From assembly GCA_000733355.1 (NCBI GenBank), contig JNVV01000026.1, positions 200,052 to 264,051 on the forward strand: DNA of 64,000 bases, written 5' to 3'. Origin of the DNA: Falciphora oryzae. Its lineage: Eukaryota; Ascomycota; Sordariomycetes; Magnaporthales; Magnaporthaceae. A program made the position numbers and the translations under genes. This document shows, piece after piece, positions 12,040 through 24,172 of this stretch (the stretch's first letter is position 1; each line of letters opens with the position of its first letter). The notes beneath the pieces were generated by a model. It did not search any database, was not told the origin of the DNA, and saw nothing but the letters and a program-made list of their open reading frames with translations.

Positions 12040-13428
12040 TGACTGCCGCCCGCCCTCCCGCCCGCCACCAAACCCCGCGTGTTCATGACAGTGAGGAATG
12101 TGTGGTGCGTACGCAGACGCTGTCCCCAAAAGGGGCTTAAGCGTTCAATCTTTTTGGAGCTGCGCCGCGATAGCGTGTGACCATGATGGGAAGCGAGGTT
12201 GTGATGTCTCCCCCCTCATGGCCTCGGCAGGCTCAACGGCTGAAAGGCGACAGACCAATCGCATACAGGTCGTTGCCGCCGGCGGACATCATAGCACACA
12301 CAGGTCCGGAGTCGGGAGGGGGAACAGGCAAGAACCTGGGAGCCTTTGCGAATGGCACGCCACGGCCAAAACGCAGCGAGCCGCCGGTATAGGGAGGCAA
12401 ACCGGGGTGCTCGCTGCAACATTCGCACCCGAGCACTCAATATATCGACGGCGGACTCTTTCTTTGTCCTTGAAAGAGCTGCAGGATCTTGGACGGGGGC
12501 GCGACTGGGGATGGGCAAGGGCCAGAGGAGAGTCTGGCACGCGAGAGTCGGCAGCGAGTTACCGTCGGCACTTGAGAAGGCGAGCCATGTCTCCAGGTTT
12601 GAAGAATAGCCTTGATCGCCGCTGGAGTAGGATCAGATATGGGCCGAAAACCCGATTGAAACTCGCCAAAGCGGGCTGGACGCGATTAATCTGCTTCAAG
12701 CACACGTGGCTGAAGCCCCGTTTCTCCCCTCTTCTCCCTCCCTCTATCCCCGCCGCCACCGGGAAGGCGTCGACGGCCGGCGGACGACTCCACGATGGTG
12801 GGGAAAGGGCTATATGTGAAGCCTTCGTTTGTAATATTACCTCCCAGATAACCTTGTCTCGACAGCGCGGGGCTGAATCAGCGTTCTGCAAACCACGGCA
12901 GCGACCTGCTCTACTCGCTACTTGGCAAGAGACAGACTTTGTTGGGGATGAGCTTGGCAGCTGTCACCTCTTTCTTTTTCTTCTCTCTCCCCCGATCTTG
13001 GGGGACGTGTACCGTCTTCTTCGGGGTGGAGACGGCGATAAACGGGCCTCCCGGGCGGTCCTCGGTCTGCTGCACCACACGGCGAGGGCCCGTGAGCCCT
13101 GCCGGCCGCTCTCGTCGTTCGTTGGTGGACAAATAGTCGCCTGCAGTGGTTTCCTCTGCTCGATCGCTTCGCGGCAGGAGAATGGAGAAGGGTGCCGTTG
13201 CATCTCTGCGGATGTCAGATCGCCACCCCTCCACCACCTCCCAATTGTGCCTAAGCGTGTAGGTAGGCACCTAGGTAGGTATGTGTTATCTGCTGCGCCT
13301 TGACGGTGACATCGTCTCTCCTGTATGGTCCGATGCGGTGCGCCTCTTTTTGTGATGGTTCCCCGACAATATCCATCACACTTCGTATCTTCCCCTTGCC
13401 CTCGCTTGCCCTGCCGTTCAACGGCGTC

Positions 13429-13460
13429 AAAAAATAAAAAATAAAATAAAAAATAAAAAA
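13429..13460. repeat. (A)nT-type simple repeat
   Basis: Runs of four to six A separated by single T, in otherwise GC-rich sequence. Confidence 0.8.
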
Positions 13461-15670
13461 CCCTTCGTTGCGACTGGCTAGTGGGCGCGGATGGGACTGT
13501 GCTGGGCGCACAGTTCCCGAGCCGGGTGGCTCTGCACTGTGATGCGCACGGCTCTCTATGTGACCCTCTCTCCCCTCACTTTTCTCTTTTCGAAGCCGGT
13601 CACTGTCGTTTATTTTGCGCACCGACCTCCTCCAACCCGGAACAGAGGCCACCGGGATCCGGCTCCCAAGGCTCCTCTTTTCGACCCAGCGGGGGGAACA
13701 CGACCCATCAACGGTAGGCAGGCAGGCAGGCAGGGCAGCGAGGAACAGGCACTTTGTTGGGTTACCGTTACGCTCGCCCGGCCAACCTCTGCACGTTCCG
13801 GCCTGCGGTCTGGGGCAGTTATCACCGGCGGAGGAGCGGTGTGAGCCGGCACTTTCCCGTGCCAGTGGGAAAGAATCAATAGTCCTTTTGGCTGCCTTGT
13901 CTGACTGTGACAGAGTGACCTGCGCTGCCGGCCAGGGATGGCGATTGGGATGGACGTGGGGGTTCGGGCTGTGCGGAGTAAAGTTAACAGGAGCCTCATT
14001 TTGCGGGCAGCCAGGAATAGCCCAGTCGGATAGCGACTCGACTCGACGTCTCTGGCAGACCAGGAGTGAAGACAAAAGAGCGTCTGTGGCTCACGCAAGC
14101 CCCCTTCCCCCATCGACACCTCCTCCCGTCGAAACCGCACCCCTTGGCCTGTTCCTCTTCCTGGGGGAAGCGAGCCGCTTTGGGACAAGACGGCTTTTTG
14201 GTCTGCGGCGGGTCTGGACCTGTCACACCTGAACACGAGAGGCCGGGGCAGAAAAGACGGACAGACAGACGGGATGCATGCCGCCTAGAGCGCCTGCATC
14301 TTGCATCTGGGCCCGTTCCACATCTCCTGCGAGGTACGATTCTGCGCCCTTCTCCAACAACTGGCGTCCGCGCTGCAGGCGAGGCGGCGGCCGATGGAGA
14401 AAAGCGTGGCTGCTGTCTCCCTGCTGTGTGGAGTGGAGTCGGATAAATCCGTCTCAAGCGAGACTAAGCGGCTGCCCTGTGTCCTTCTCGTTGCACCAGC
14501 ACCACCATCACCGGTCACCATCATCACCCTTGTCATATCTATCCTACAGAAAGAGCGTGCATGAGAGACATTTTCCAGCTTTCTTGCCGGGGCGAGACGC
14601 TCACCCCAAATACGTGCAGAAAAGCATCTGCCGTTTCCCCTGCAAGCTGCAGTCAAAGCCTCCCTTCCCGCGTGTACCGTGAGACATGCGGGAATCGACA
14701 GACAAGACAGAGACGGCCAGACAGACAGGCAGCCGGTCCAAGACAAGTTTTGTGTTCCAACTGTGGCAACTTTTACCTTTCTAGAATGAAAATAACAGCA
14801 ATTACAACGTTGTTGACTCTGCTTCCCCACTTTGGCGACGGCATGCTGCGCTCCCGACATTGACCGAATTTAGAGTGGGGAAAGGGAAACCTGAGAGTTG
14901 ACATGGATCGTGGTCCAAAAAGACTTCTCGATTCTTTGTGTTCCCCGTCGACCGTTTAGCCCAGTACCCCCAGCCAGCATCCGAGCCGTCATGATGCCAG
15001 CTGGGCACACGACATCGTTCGCCACGACGACGTTGACGCGTCTCGGGCGAAGGGGCGGGAAAAAAAAAAAAAAATCAAGCCGACTCGTCGAGTTCTCGTC
15101 TTAGCTTCCATGGGATCAAAGGTCGGGACCCCCGGGAGGATCTACCTGCAACAAAACGAGTTCGAGAATCTTCGGGACACTTCTTTCGTTCTGCCCAGCT
15201 GAACCGGCTGATGTGATGAGCCCCATTCGCCGTCATAACCCACCACATTCCAGACGAGGGGATTTTGGTCAGCATGATGGCCCGATATTCACCTTGTTTC
15301 CCTTAGCCGACAGACACGCCCTCCATGGGTTGACTTGACCGGCTTATCCGATGGGTGGCGGTGATGGCAAATGGCACGGCAGCAGGCGGGAGTCGATCGC
15401 AGACGGCGGGCTCCCTGCTCCGCACGTCCAGATCCCACACGTCGTCCATTTACAGTCACCGATGGGATGCTTGGGCTAGGGGGGTTTCAACAAGCATAGC
15501 CAGAGAGCCCGGGGATCTCGCCTCCCGTCGTCAATCTCGCCTGCGCAGCGTGATATTACCGTCGTCAATCATTAGCCGCTCGGACCTCTCATGCTCCTCA
15601 CGACTTTCATGGCTTTCGTGAGGGGGGCACCGGGGGGTCATCATCAACCAGGCAGCAGGCGCGCGTGACG

Positions 15671-15698
15671 TTGTTTTGTTTTGTTTTGTTTTGTTTTT
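15671..15698. repeat. (TTTTG)n simple repeat
   Basis: About five tandem TTTTG pentamers in a GC-rich setting. Confidence 0.85.
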
Positions 15699-18600
15699 GG
15701 CGTTTGAGACAAGTAATATCCCCAGGATAGAAAGGAGCAAAAGTGATGTTTTCCAGTTTCCCGGCTAGGAAAGGAAGGGCAAGTGTAAAGGGATCGCGGC
15801 CGTTCTTGGGTGCGGCTGGGCGTCTCCAGTTGAGATTCATGCGCCCGCATACCAGTGAGGAGGCGAACAATCACGAGTCAGCAGGCGACGGCAAGCAGCA
15901 ATTGAAGGATGGGCCTAGGACCTAGCCTGACAAAAGAGCAGGTGACCGAAAGCGTGATAGGAACTCTAGACTAAGGTCGCGAGCGAACCTGCAGGACGGG
16001 CCCTTGCTGCTGGGCTGTGCTGTCTCTGTCTTTTGCGCAAACCCTGCGGGCAAAAGCTGCATCGCTCAACCTCTTTTTAGCGCTGCGCGCCGGCGGTTTC
16101 CAAAAAGGCCCGCCCCAAGTCCGCATGCGGGAACCAAGCCGTCATTCAGTCAAGGGTGAGGGAGGATAAGGACCGGGCCAGAAGGCCAGACGAGCGAAGA
16201 AGAAAAAAGGAAACGTGACATTTGATGCTTGGAAAGCACAGATGACTTGAGCCGACTGCAGATGGATGGATCTGGATGTGGGCAAAGGCGTGCTGCTCAG
16301 GCTGCTGGCTGGGTGTGAAAAACACACACCCCCTTGGGGACCTGAGCCTCACGCAACGCTCGCCGATTGGCTCTTCGCTTGCACCAGCCTAGCCAATGGG
16401 GTTGAGCTTTTTCCCCATCCTGATATCTCTTGGCGTAGTCCGTGCAAACACGAGGATGGCAGCCGGCCGTCGTTCTTGGCTCACATTGCCATTTTTTTTT
16501 TTTTTGGTCTTTTTTTTCTTCTCCCTCTCCCCTCGACGACCCTGACTTTCCCGAGTCGGGCAGGGTCCGCGCGCACAGCGTACGTCGAAGTTAGTGCTGT
16601 GTGACTTGTCGTCTAGTCTCCTCGAGCTGTGTGGCAGGCAGGCAGGCAGGAGAGAAAAAAAGGCCCTAAAACCAGCACACCAGAGGGATAACATCCAGAC
16701 CATGTATCATATCCGGCGATGGCTTGCACCGAGCCGAGACAGCCACCTCGTAAAGCTGCTCCTGCCAATGCGCCACCCCGACGACCGGCCGAAGAAGATC
16801 GTCGATAGAGGCACCTGGGTTCAGCTTTTCGGCGTTTGGATTAGCGAGGGAGGCGTGCGTGTGTGGCTTGCGGAGGGGTCCCCAAGAGAGACAACGCCGT
16901 CCCAGATCCAGTCCGGGGAACATGCCTACATGGACATGTAATCTGCCTTGTCGCCCGCCGACTTGTAACCTACGTTACGTGCCATATCTTTTTTTTTTTT
17001 TTTTTTTTACCCACCTGGACTCCCTTGCTACTGCGTCCAGTCCTACCTGGCTCCGTGCGTGTGCAGACAAGATTGCAGATCAGTATCTGAAGCGCCCTTG
17101 AGGGCCACCTTGCGCTGCAGGTCCTGCCAGTGTCTCGGGCCTCTCCTCTGGGGCACCAAGTGAGGGGTAAGTAAATATAAGGAAATAGACAAAAAAGAGT
17201 CGCCGGAGCTGCCTGCCGTGGCCGCGAGCGCAGATCCTACGGGTATTGTGGGCGTTGTGGATGGGCATTTTTTGAGGGTACAGGCAGTGCGAGGTCCGCT
17301 TCGAGTGTGCCCTTGACGTCCAAGCACGCATACAGAACATAGGGTAGGCACATGCGACTGGATACGTAGGACACGGCACATGCAACAGGCGAAGGCGTTC
17401 CGGCACGACGATGGGGACTTTTGACGATCTCTTGTCATGGCCTCGTCGGTGGGGAGGACGGGAAGGATAGGAGGAGGCAAAAAAAGGCAAACCGACGGGG
17501 AAGCTGCATTGCATGCAGGCATCCCAAAAGAGGATGCTAGAGGGAACCGAGCAAAAAAAAAAAAAAAAAAAAAAAAAAGATGAACACCAATCACGCGGGC
17601 TGCTGGCGCATGCGCATCATGCTGCGACAGATAGCCGGCGAGGCAAAGCGTGTGTGGCTCGTAGGAAAAGAGGCGTTACAGACACGACACTTTCCTCTCG
17701 CACAGATAGCGTGCATATGTACGTACCTGCACCCATATATGCACATACTTTAGATACTGCGAGAATGTTTTCTTGGTAAGAGCTGGTTTCGGAAGTTGCA
17801 CCCTGAAGTGCCGCTAGCGGCGCTCGCGGGCGGGAAAGATGGAGAGCAAAGAAAGGGCCCTGCCCGTGCTCTGGCAAAAGTGAGTCGACTCGGGCAGCGC
17901 GGCTTGGAAACTCAAAACATGGGCACGGCAGGCGAAGGGGGACCCTTTGTTTGAGAGAGAGAGAGGAGAGAGCCGCAAGTGGCACGTCCGGCCCTTGCCT
18001 GCCGGGGCCGGCTGGTAGGGCTTGGGGTTGGTGTCGTTCAACCAAGAAACCGTCGCCAAAGGGCAAGCAGTCCGGTGATCCGCCCGTGTCACTCCATGGT
18101 CGTCCCGCACCGTCCGAGGCCGTGGTTCAGGGGTTCGCTGGCGATGTCTAGGCTCTTCTACAGCCGTGTGTTTTGGGTGATTCTGCACAATGCGGTGACA
18201 GCACACGGTAGTGTTTGTTGAGCAAGTGGTCCAAGTCACCAGCCTAGCAAGATACGAAGATGTGTGATACATGGGCCTTGCCGGGAGGGATCTGGCAGAG
18301 GCAAAGATCGATGATGGTGTGGTCCCAGAGTGACGCAGTGGGCAGGATTCAGGTGGCATGGCATGGGGAGCAAGCAGCCCGGTGCGTGCCCTGCCAGTCG
18401 AGGGCGTGCGCTGCTGGTCCACGAACGACAGGCAAGACAGCGGGGTCCAGCTCGATTAGCCGTCGACGTCGGTAGGCTAAGCGGCACACCTACCAGGAAC
18501 TAGAGCAGACAGAGTGACAGACGGAGAGTCGACCAGAAAAGGTGTGCATTCTCCGATGCCATGATGTAAGGAGATCGGCGCCCGCATCAGGAGCAGTCCG

Positions 18601-20644
18601 GTCTCACGGTCCTGCCGTTGCATCACGCGCGGGAAATAACCATCAGAGAATAAAAAAAAAAAAAAAATCATTGAGCCAACGACCGAAACATCATGTTTCA
18701 ACGCTCTCCGCTGACATGGCGCGCGCAGTTCGTGCCTGGGGTGCGGCGGATGAGAGGCTGGACTCGACTGGGGCTGCTGCTGTGCGGGCTCAGGGGAAGA
18801 AAAGACCCTCCTCTCGGTCATTAGGTGGGTACCCTATAAGACACGGCCGCTATTGCAGCAGTCAAGTCCAAGCTCGGGGGACGGCCCATTGACCCAAGCC
18901 AAAAAAAACAACCCCTGTCGGGCCATGAATTGAGAGGCAGGTGGGGAGGTTCGACTGCTTAAAACAGCCCCTGCCCGCCGAGTCGGACAGAAGGCCCTGC
19001 ACGCTGCACAGTGGGCGGGCTTTTTGGGATACGACAGGGTTTAGCTGCTTAAGCGGTTTCACCTTGGCCTTCTCCTCCCTTGCCGTTGGCGACATGTTTC
19101 CTGTCTCTAGCGCGTCCCTTCGCATGGCAAGCAGGCAAGCGGGCATAGCCTCTGCCACCCCTCGCGCCCGCCCTTGTTTCCGGGCGACTGTTAGGCTGCC
19201 GATTCTTGAGATCAAGAACAGCGATGGAAATCCCATCCATCGTGCGGTCGGGTTCCTCTTCGACAGGCAGGCACGGCACGCATGCTTTCTGTTCCTGCTA
19301 CCAGACCAGAGGTGGCGCACCACGCACAGCACGGGGCACGCCCTCCCAACTAGCTCGACTCTCAGCAGCCATGAGGCAGCCTGGGCCGTCGGGTCAAATG
19401 TCGTCCGTCAAAAAAAGACAGCAGGCACGCCCCTTCCTAAAAGCGGGCAGGAGGGGAGGGGCTCAACTGGGTTTCTCCATCACGACCGTTCCTCAACCCC
19501 TGGCCGTCAACCACCCCGGTCTCTTTTCCTTTTGCCTTCTCCATTCGCAATGCCACCCCGTCCGCGCCGCACACACTGCCTGCCAGAGAGAAAAGAGCCC
19601 GAAAAAGCGTGCGTACGTGTGTGTGTGTATGTGCGCTTGTGATGTTGCAACCCACCGTTGGCTGGCCTGGGCATCACCTTTCTTTTCCGCCTGTCCCCGT
19701 CTATCAAGGGGTTTACTCCGGTGAGCGGAGCCTGCAATCGAGAGGCCCAGGTCACGGAAGAAAGGGGGTGCGTACAGAGTAGCAGCAGCAAGCAGCAGCA
19801 ACAACTGCACCAGCAGGGAGACTGGAGCCACACACATGGATTCCCACCAGACCTCCCTTGCCCGCGTCTTGCTCGGCCACGGCCGACGTTGGCCACTGTG
19901 GGGGCTTCCAGTGCGGATCCCGCACCCTCCATGATCCATTTTTGTTTTTTTTCTTTTTTCGATTTCTTTTTCTCTTTCATTTTTGCCCCTTCCCACTCTG
20001 CCTGGTGGTACCCCTTGGCGTTTACCCGAGACAGGGCCCCATGTGCTTAACGGGGCGCATCTTAAAAGTGCTTGCATGCCCTCACTTCCTGCCATCCTCC
20101 TGCCTCCAAGCCGCTGGTTGTTGTCGTCCTCACCGTGTCCGCAGGAAGCAAAGCGAGCAAGGCCGTCGTTCGTTTGGTGGTCCACTGAAAAAAAAAAAAA
20201 GAAAGAAGAAGCCTGGTTGGAAGTCTCCCAGGACGACACGAGCCGGGGCCTGCTGCTCATCATCATATCTGCCGCTTGCTTTGCTCCGGGCTTGACCTGG
20301 ATCTCCCTTTTCCTTCTGCTTTGCTGGCCCTCAGCTGCGGTTTTCGCATTATCTTGCTTTAATTTGCTATTTGCCTTCGATTCTCTTCTCCCTCCCACCA
20401 CCTGCCACCGGAGCATCGACCTATCAACCTCTGACAGCCTCCTCCACAAGGTTGCCTTCCTATTCTTCCCGCCTAGGCCCCCCATCGCTGCTAAGTCGTC
20501 AGCCGGCCGCCTCGACCCTTTCTTCTCGGCACCCTCCGAAACAAGAAACAAACGCTGGTCCTAGCACGAATTCCTAGCGTTCCAATGGCGCATATAATCA
20601 ACTGTATGCTCGAGGGGAACCAGGATATCGGTAGCCTGGGCCAC

Positions 20645-20651
20645 TATATAT
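20645..20651 (+). promoter_or_regulatory. Possible TATA element of the Uds1-family gene
   Basis: TATATAT lies about 180 bp before the start codon at 20829, a plausible distance for a fungal core promoter with a leader of 100-150 bases. Position and sequence are the only support. Confidence 0.35.
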
Positions 20652-20828
20652 CAAAGCCAGCCTCCCCACAACCCGCGCACGATTCAGTAAGCAAGCCAAT
20701 GCAACTTCACCTGCCAAACATTTAAGAGCCTCCCGGGCCCTCACCCTACCTACCATACTTTCCTGCCTATTCTCGGTCCAGCCTCGTCAAGGTTCCCATC
20801 TGCACATAGCCACCGCCTCTAACACAAT

Positions 20829-23243
20829 ATGCCACCCAAACAGCAACAACAACAACAACAACTGCCTCCACTGCTGGAGCAGGAGCAGGAACAGGAGATG
20901 TCTTCAGTAGACAAGACTCCGACGCCCTCGGAGAAGTCATCCCACGTCTGGAGGATGTACCAACCCGAGCGCAAGTACCAGCTCTTCCCGAGGGAGAAGC
21001 AGCAGCCCGCTGCCTCCACGAAGCCGGAGCAGGCCTTTGCCGTCGCCATGAGCCAGACCGCGGAGAAGACCGAAAAGTCCTCCACCGGCAGCGGCCTGAG
21101 ATTTAGGATCAAGGAGCACAACCTCAACCGCCGGCGTAAAGTCAGCGTTCCTGAGCTGGGGCCCATGACCACGGTGCACGAGGTTCCCATGGATTCTCGT
21201 ACGTCGCGTCGCCCTGCTCCAGAACCCTGCCGCCCGCCCAAAGCTAACAAGCCAAAACAATACAGCCACCATCCCTGGCAGGCCGCCTCTCCATGAGCGA
21301 TCCATCAGCGCACCTGGCCACAGCCTGAAGCCCCATCACCTCGCCGAGATCATGCTCTGGAGGAAAACCCCTCCGGTCAGCGAGAACGAAGAACTGAGCA
21401 GCAGCTTCGGGAGCACCAACGAATCCATTAGTCCGTTCGACATGCCGAAGCCCGCCTCAAGTCGGCCACTTTCGCCCAAGAGCCTGGCCCCACTGGTCAT
21501 CCCCATGCAGGGCACTATGCTGCCCAAGGTGACCAGGCAGCGGTCCTTCAACCGCCACAGGTCCCCCAGCAACCCGCCCGATGTCAGCAACGGCTCCCGC
21601 TCGGCGCGGACGGACGACTCGCCCATGACACGAACTCCCTACACGCCGCTCTCGGCCATGACGACCCCCAAGTCGGCGAGCACCGCGGCGACCACATCCA
21701 CGGTCCCAACGCCCGTCTCGGCGACTCCCGTCTCTGCAAGCATGGAGGCTCGTGGCTCACCGAAGAGCTGGGGTGAGGCCCCGGCGCCTACCGTGACGAC
21801 GCCGCAGGAGAGGACGGGGACGTCGTTCTTCGACTGCAGTGTCACTCCCAAGGGCGTCAGCTCCGAGGTCCGCCCGCAACCGCAGGCCCTCGCCAACGGA
21901 CACAGGCGAAACCAGTCCGAGTCGTCAGGGAGCATCATGGACCGGGGTCGCCCGCGCAAGCAGTGCGACATTATTCCTGGTGGCATCTCCATTGGCCGCT
22001 CGGGATCCAAGCGCAGCAAGAGCGCCGATCGGCGCGCGTTTGAGGCCCTCCCCAAGGGCTGGAAGGCCGCCGAGGCCATCACGGCGCTCGAGCAGAGCGA
22101 GGCTGCGGCGCTGCAGAAGCAGGCGCTTCAACAGGCCGCCAGGTTCGAGGTCCTCCGGAAGGAGGACGTCGAGGCCCTGTCAAGGGTAAGTAGATCGTCG
22201 CTCGCATTTCCAACTTGAGAATAGTGTGGTTGGCTAACAAGCATCATCCTTGTCCACAGGAGCTACGCCAGCTTGATGAGCGGACCGAGTACCTGCGCCG
22301 CACGTACGCTTCGCTCAGGGCCGGCCGGCGCAACCTGCACTCGCGCATCTGCCAGTACCTGCGGTCGCCCCGCGTCGCCAAGTTCAGCTACGACGCGATG
22401 CTGAAGCAGGAGGAGGCGCTCGCCGAGCTCGACCAGTCCATCGACGACTGGATCGGTAAGCTGGAGCAGGCTGAGAACAGGCGCACCCGCGTCCGCCAGA
22501 AGCTGCTGGAGCACGTCGCCGCCGCCGCCACGATGCCCCTGAGCCCCGGCTGCGTCAAAGGTGTCAGCGAGAGCCTCCAGATGGCAATCGGCATCCGGGC
22601 ACCCCCCTGCCTGCCCGCCGGCAACATCTCGACGCCTCCCCGCAGCCCAACCAGGCAGCCCTACTCGGCGCAGCAGTCGCCTACGCCCCAACGCTTTGTC
22701 CCCTCCACCATCATGGAGCAGCCCCTAGGCGAGGAGGATGCTGCGGCTGCAGATGTCGGACTAGGCCTCACTCAGGTGACATCGCCTAAGCTTGCGCCTG
22801 CTACCACTCGCCTCACCCGCGCCGACATCCAGAGCATCCGCATCTACGCCGGCGACGACGTCTACTCCCTCCTTGCCGACGTCGAGAACGAGATCACCAA
22901 GATGGGCGAGGTCCCGGCCGGCCAGAAGGACCAAGCGCAGGATGCCACCCTGTCTGAGGACCAGCGCAAAGAGCTGCACCGTGCTCAGAGCCACGAGGTT
23001 CTGAACGGCCTCTCCAAGAAGTCGTCTGCCAACAGCATCTCGAGCACCAAGAGCGCCACCACTAAACCATCATCGCCAGCCACCACTAAGCCGTCATCGC
23101 TAGCCACCACTAAGCCGTCCTCGCCGGCCTGTACCACCGCCCCCAAGGAACTCGCCGCCCCTGCCCCTCCGCCTGCTACCGCCCTGCCTCCCCCTCCCAG
23201 CAACGGCGAGATATTCCTCACCAGCGCCGTCTTCAAGCCATAG
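20829..23243 (+). CDS. Uds1-domain protein (up-regulated during septation family)
   Basis: Three exons: 20829-21198, 21266-22185 and 22260-23243, giving 757 residues. The introns are 67 and 74 bp with GT..AG ends, and frames join exactly. The N-terminus has a Gln/Glu tract. The middle (residues about 150-370) is Ser/Thr/Pro-rich and probably disordered. Residues about 385-525 form a helical, charged segment that starts at ALPKGWKAAEAITALEQSEA and crosses the second junction at EALSR-ELRQLDERTEYLRR. That block is the Uds1 (up-regulated during septation) signature. The C-terminus repeats an ATTKPSS unit three times. Family members are cytoskeletal or septation-linked with no known enzyme activity. 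The exact role here is inferred from the domain only. The gene stands alone behind a very long gene-free upstream region. Confidence 0.82.
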
Positions 23244-24136
23244 GGCCATTGACTTGTCCCCTCGAACCTGATTGTTCGTTCGCCCTGTCCGAGGAGTTCA
23301 ACATATTTTCTCTATCTGTTCTCAACTGTCTTTTTTACGATATACATACAAGGGCATCATTCTTCTCATCACTCGACAAACGATGTTCACGGCCGACCAC
23401 ATTTTGCCATTTTGTCCGCATTAGACGCGACGACTCCCTTACCGGACATCTTCTTTTCTCTGCGTTTGATACCCTTTTGCGTCGATTGGGTTGTTGTGGC
23501 GACCTTGCCACCATCGATTGCATTTACAACTCCCCTACATTCTGCAGCCTATTGTTGCCTCTGCTTTGCTAAGCCGTTCCTTTGTTCGCTTTCCTGTGTT
23601 TGTTTTCATTTGTTTCATATATACATCTCTTCCTGCTCTTCCTCAGTTTGTTCTCTGCTTCTTCTGTTTGTCTTTTTTACTATCACCTTTCTACACTCCG
23701 ACCCGCACACACTTGTTTTCACATCAGCGTTTTGTAATTCTTCGCATTGATTTCATCTTCTTTGTCGCATGCACTCAGGCCCCTACAGACAGGGGTATGT
23801 GCCCTGGAGTTGTACTGTATTTGGAAGGCCCTTTGGGGCGGCGGATGGCGCGCAAGACTTGCATATCGGAAGGAGTCTACTGGCGAGGCGCAAAGATGAG
23901 TCCTTCTCTGCATTCCGTTGTGGATGCCAACAAGATTAGGGACGAGGGCCCAGAAGCAGCAATGGTCATATGACGCAATGTGGTCTGCCTGCCCTGTCCC
24001 GCCTGAAACGCACGCGGGCGTTCAGGGGTCGTTGGGGCTGCACGCCACTCGACGGGAGCCAGGGACAGGCTCGAGAGAGACGCGATCGTCGAGGTGGTTG
24101 GGTTGGGAGCTGTGGCTTGGCCTAAAGGGGGACGAA

Positions 24137-24172
<36 letters not shown>

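Larger units (their letters stand above)
7450..20828. other. Long gene-free GC-rich region
   Basis: More than 13 kb carry no gene I can support. Long open frames exist on both strands (for example about 400 codons at 12098-13303), but they are low-stop by-products of high GC. They translate to Pro/Arg/Ser-rich sequence without domains, splice structure or strand preference. The region is sprinkled with A or T homopolymers: 8546-8565, 8666-8689, 10562-10589, 15060-15074, 16492-16505, 16989-17008, 17553-17578, 18652-18667 and 20188-20200. It also has short simple repeats such as (AAAAT)n at 13429-13460 and (TTTTG)n at 15671-15698, and a scaffold gap. The last few hundred bases are the promoter and 5' leader of the Uds1-family gene. 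Confidence 0.6.

Noticed and set aside
12098..13303. 401-codon plus-strand open frame in the gene-free region
   Set aside because: No domain, no splice partners, Arg/Ser/Pro-rich translation, and other frames are also open over the same bases. It is expected from high GC.
19493..20551. 352-codon minus-strand open frame upstream of the Uds1-family gene
   Set aside because: Low-complexity Arg/Lys-rich translation that crosses simple repeats, with competing open frames on the plus strand. It is probably a shadow.
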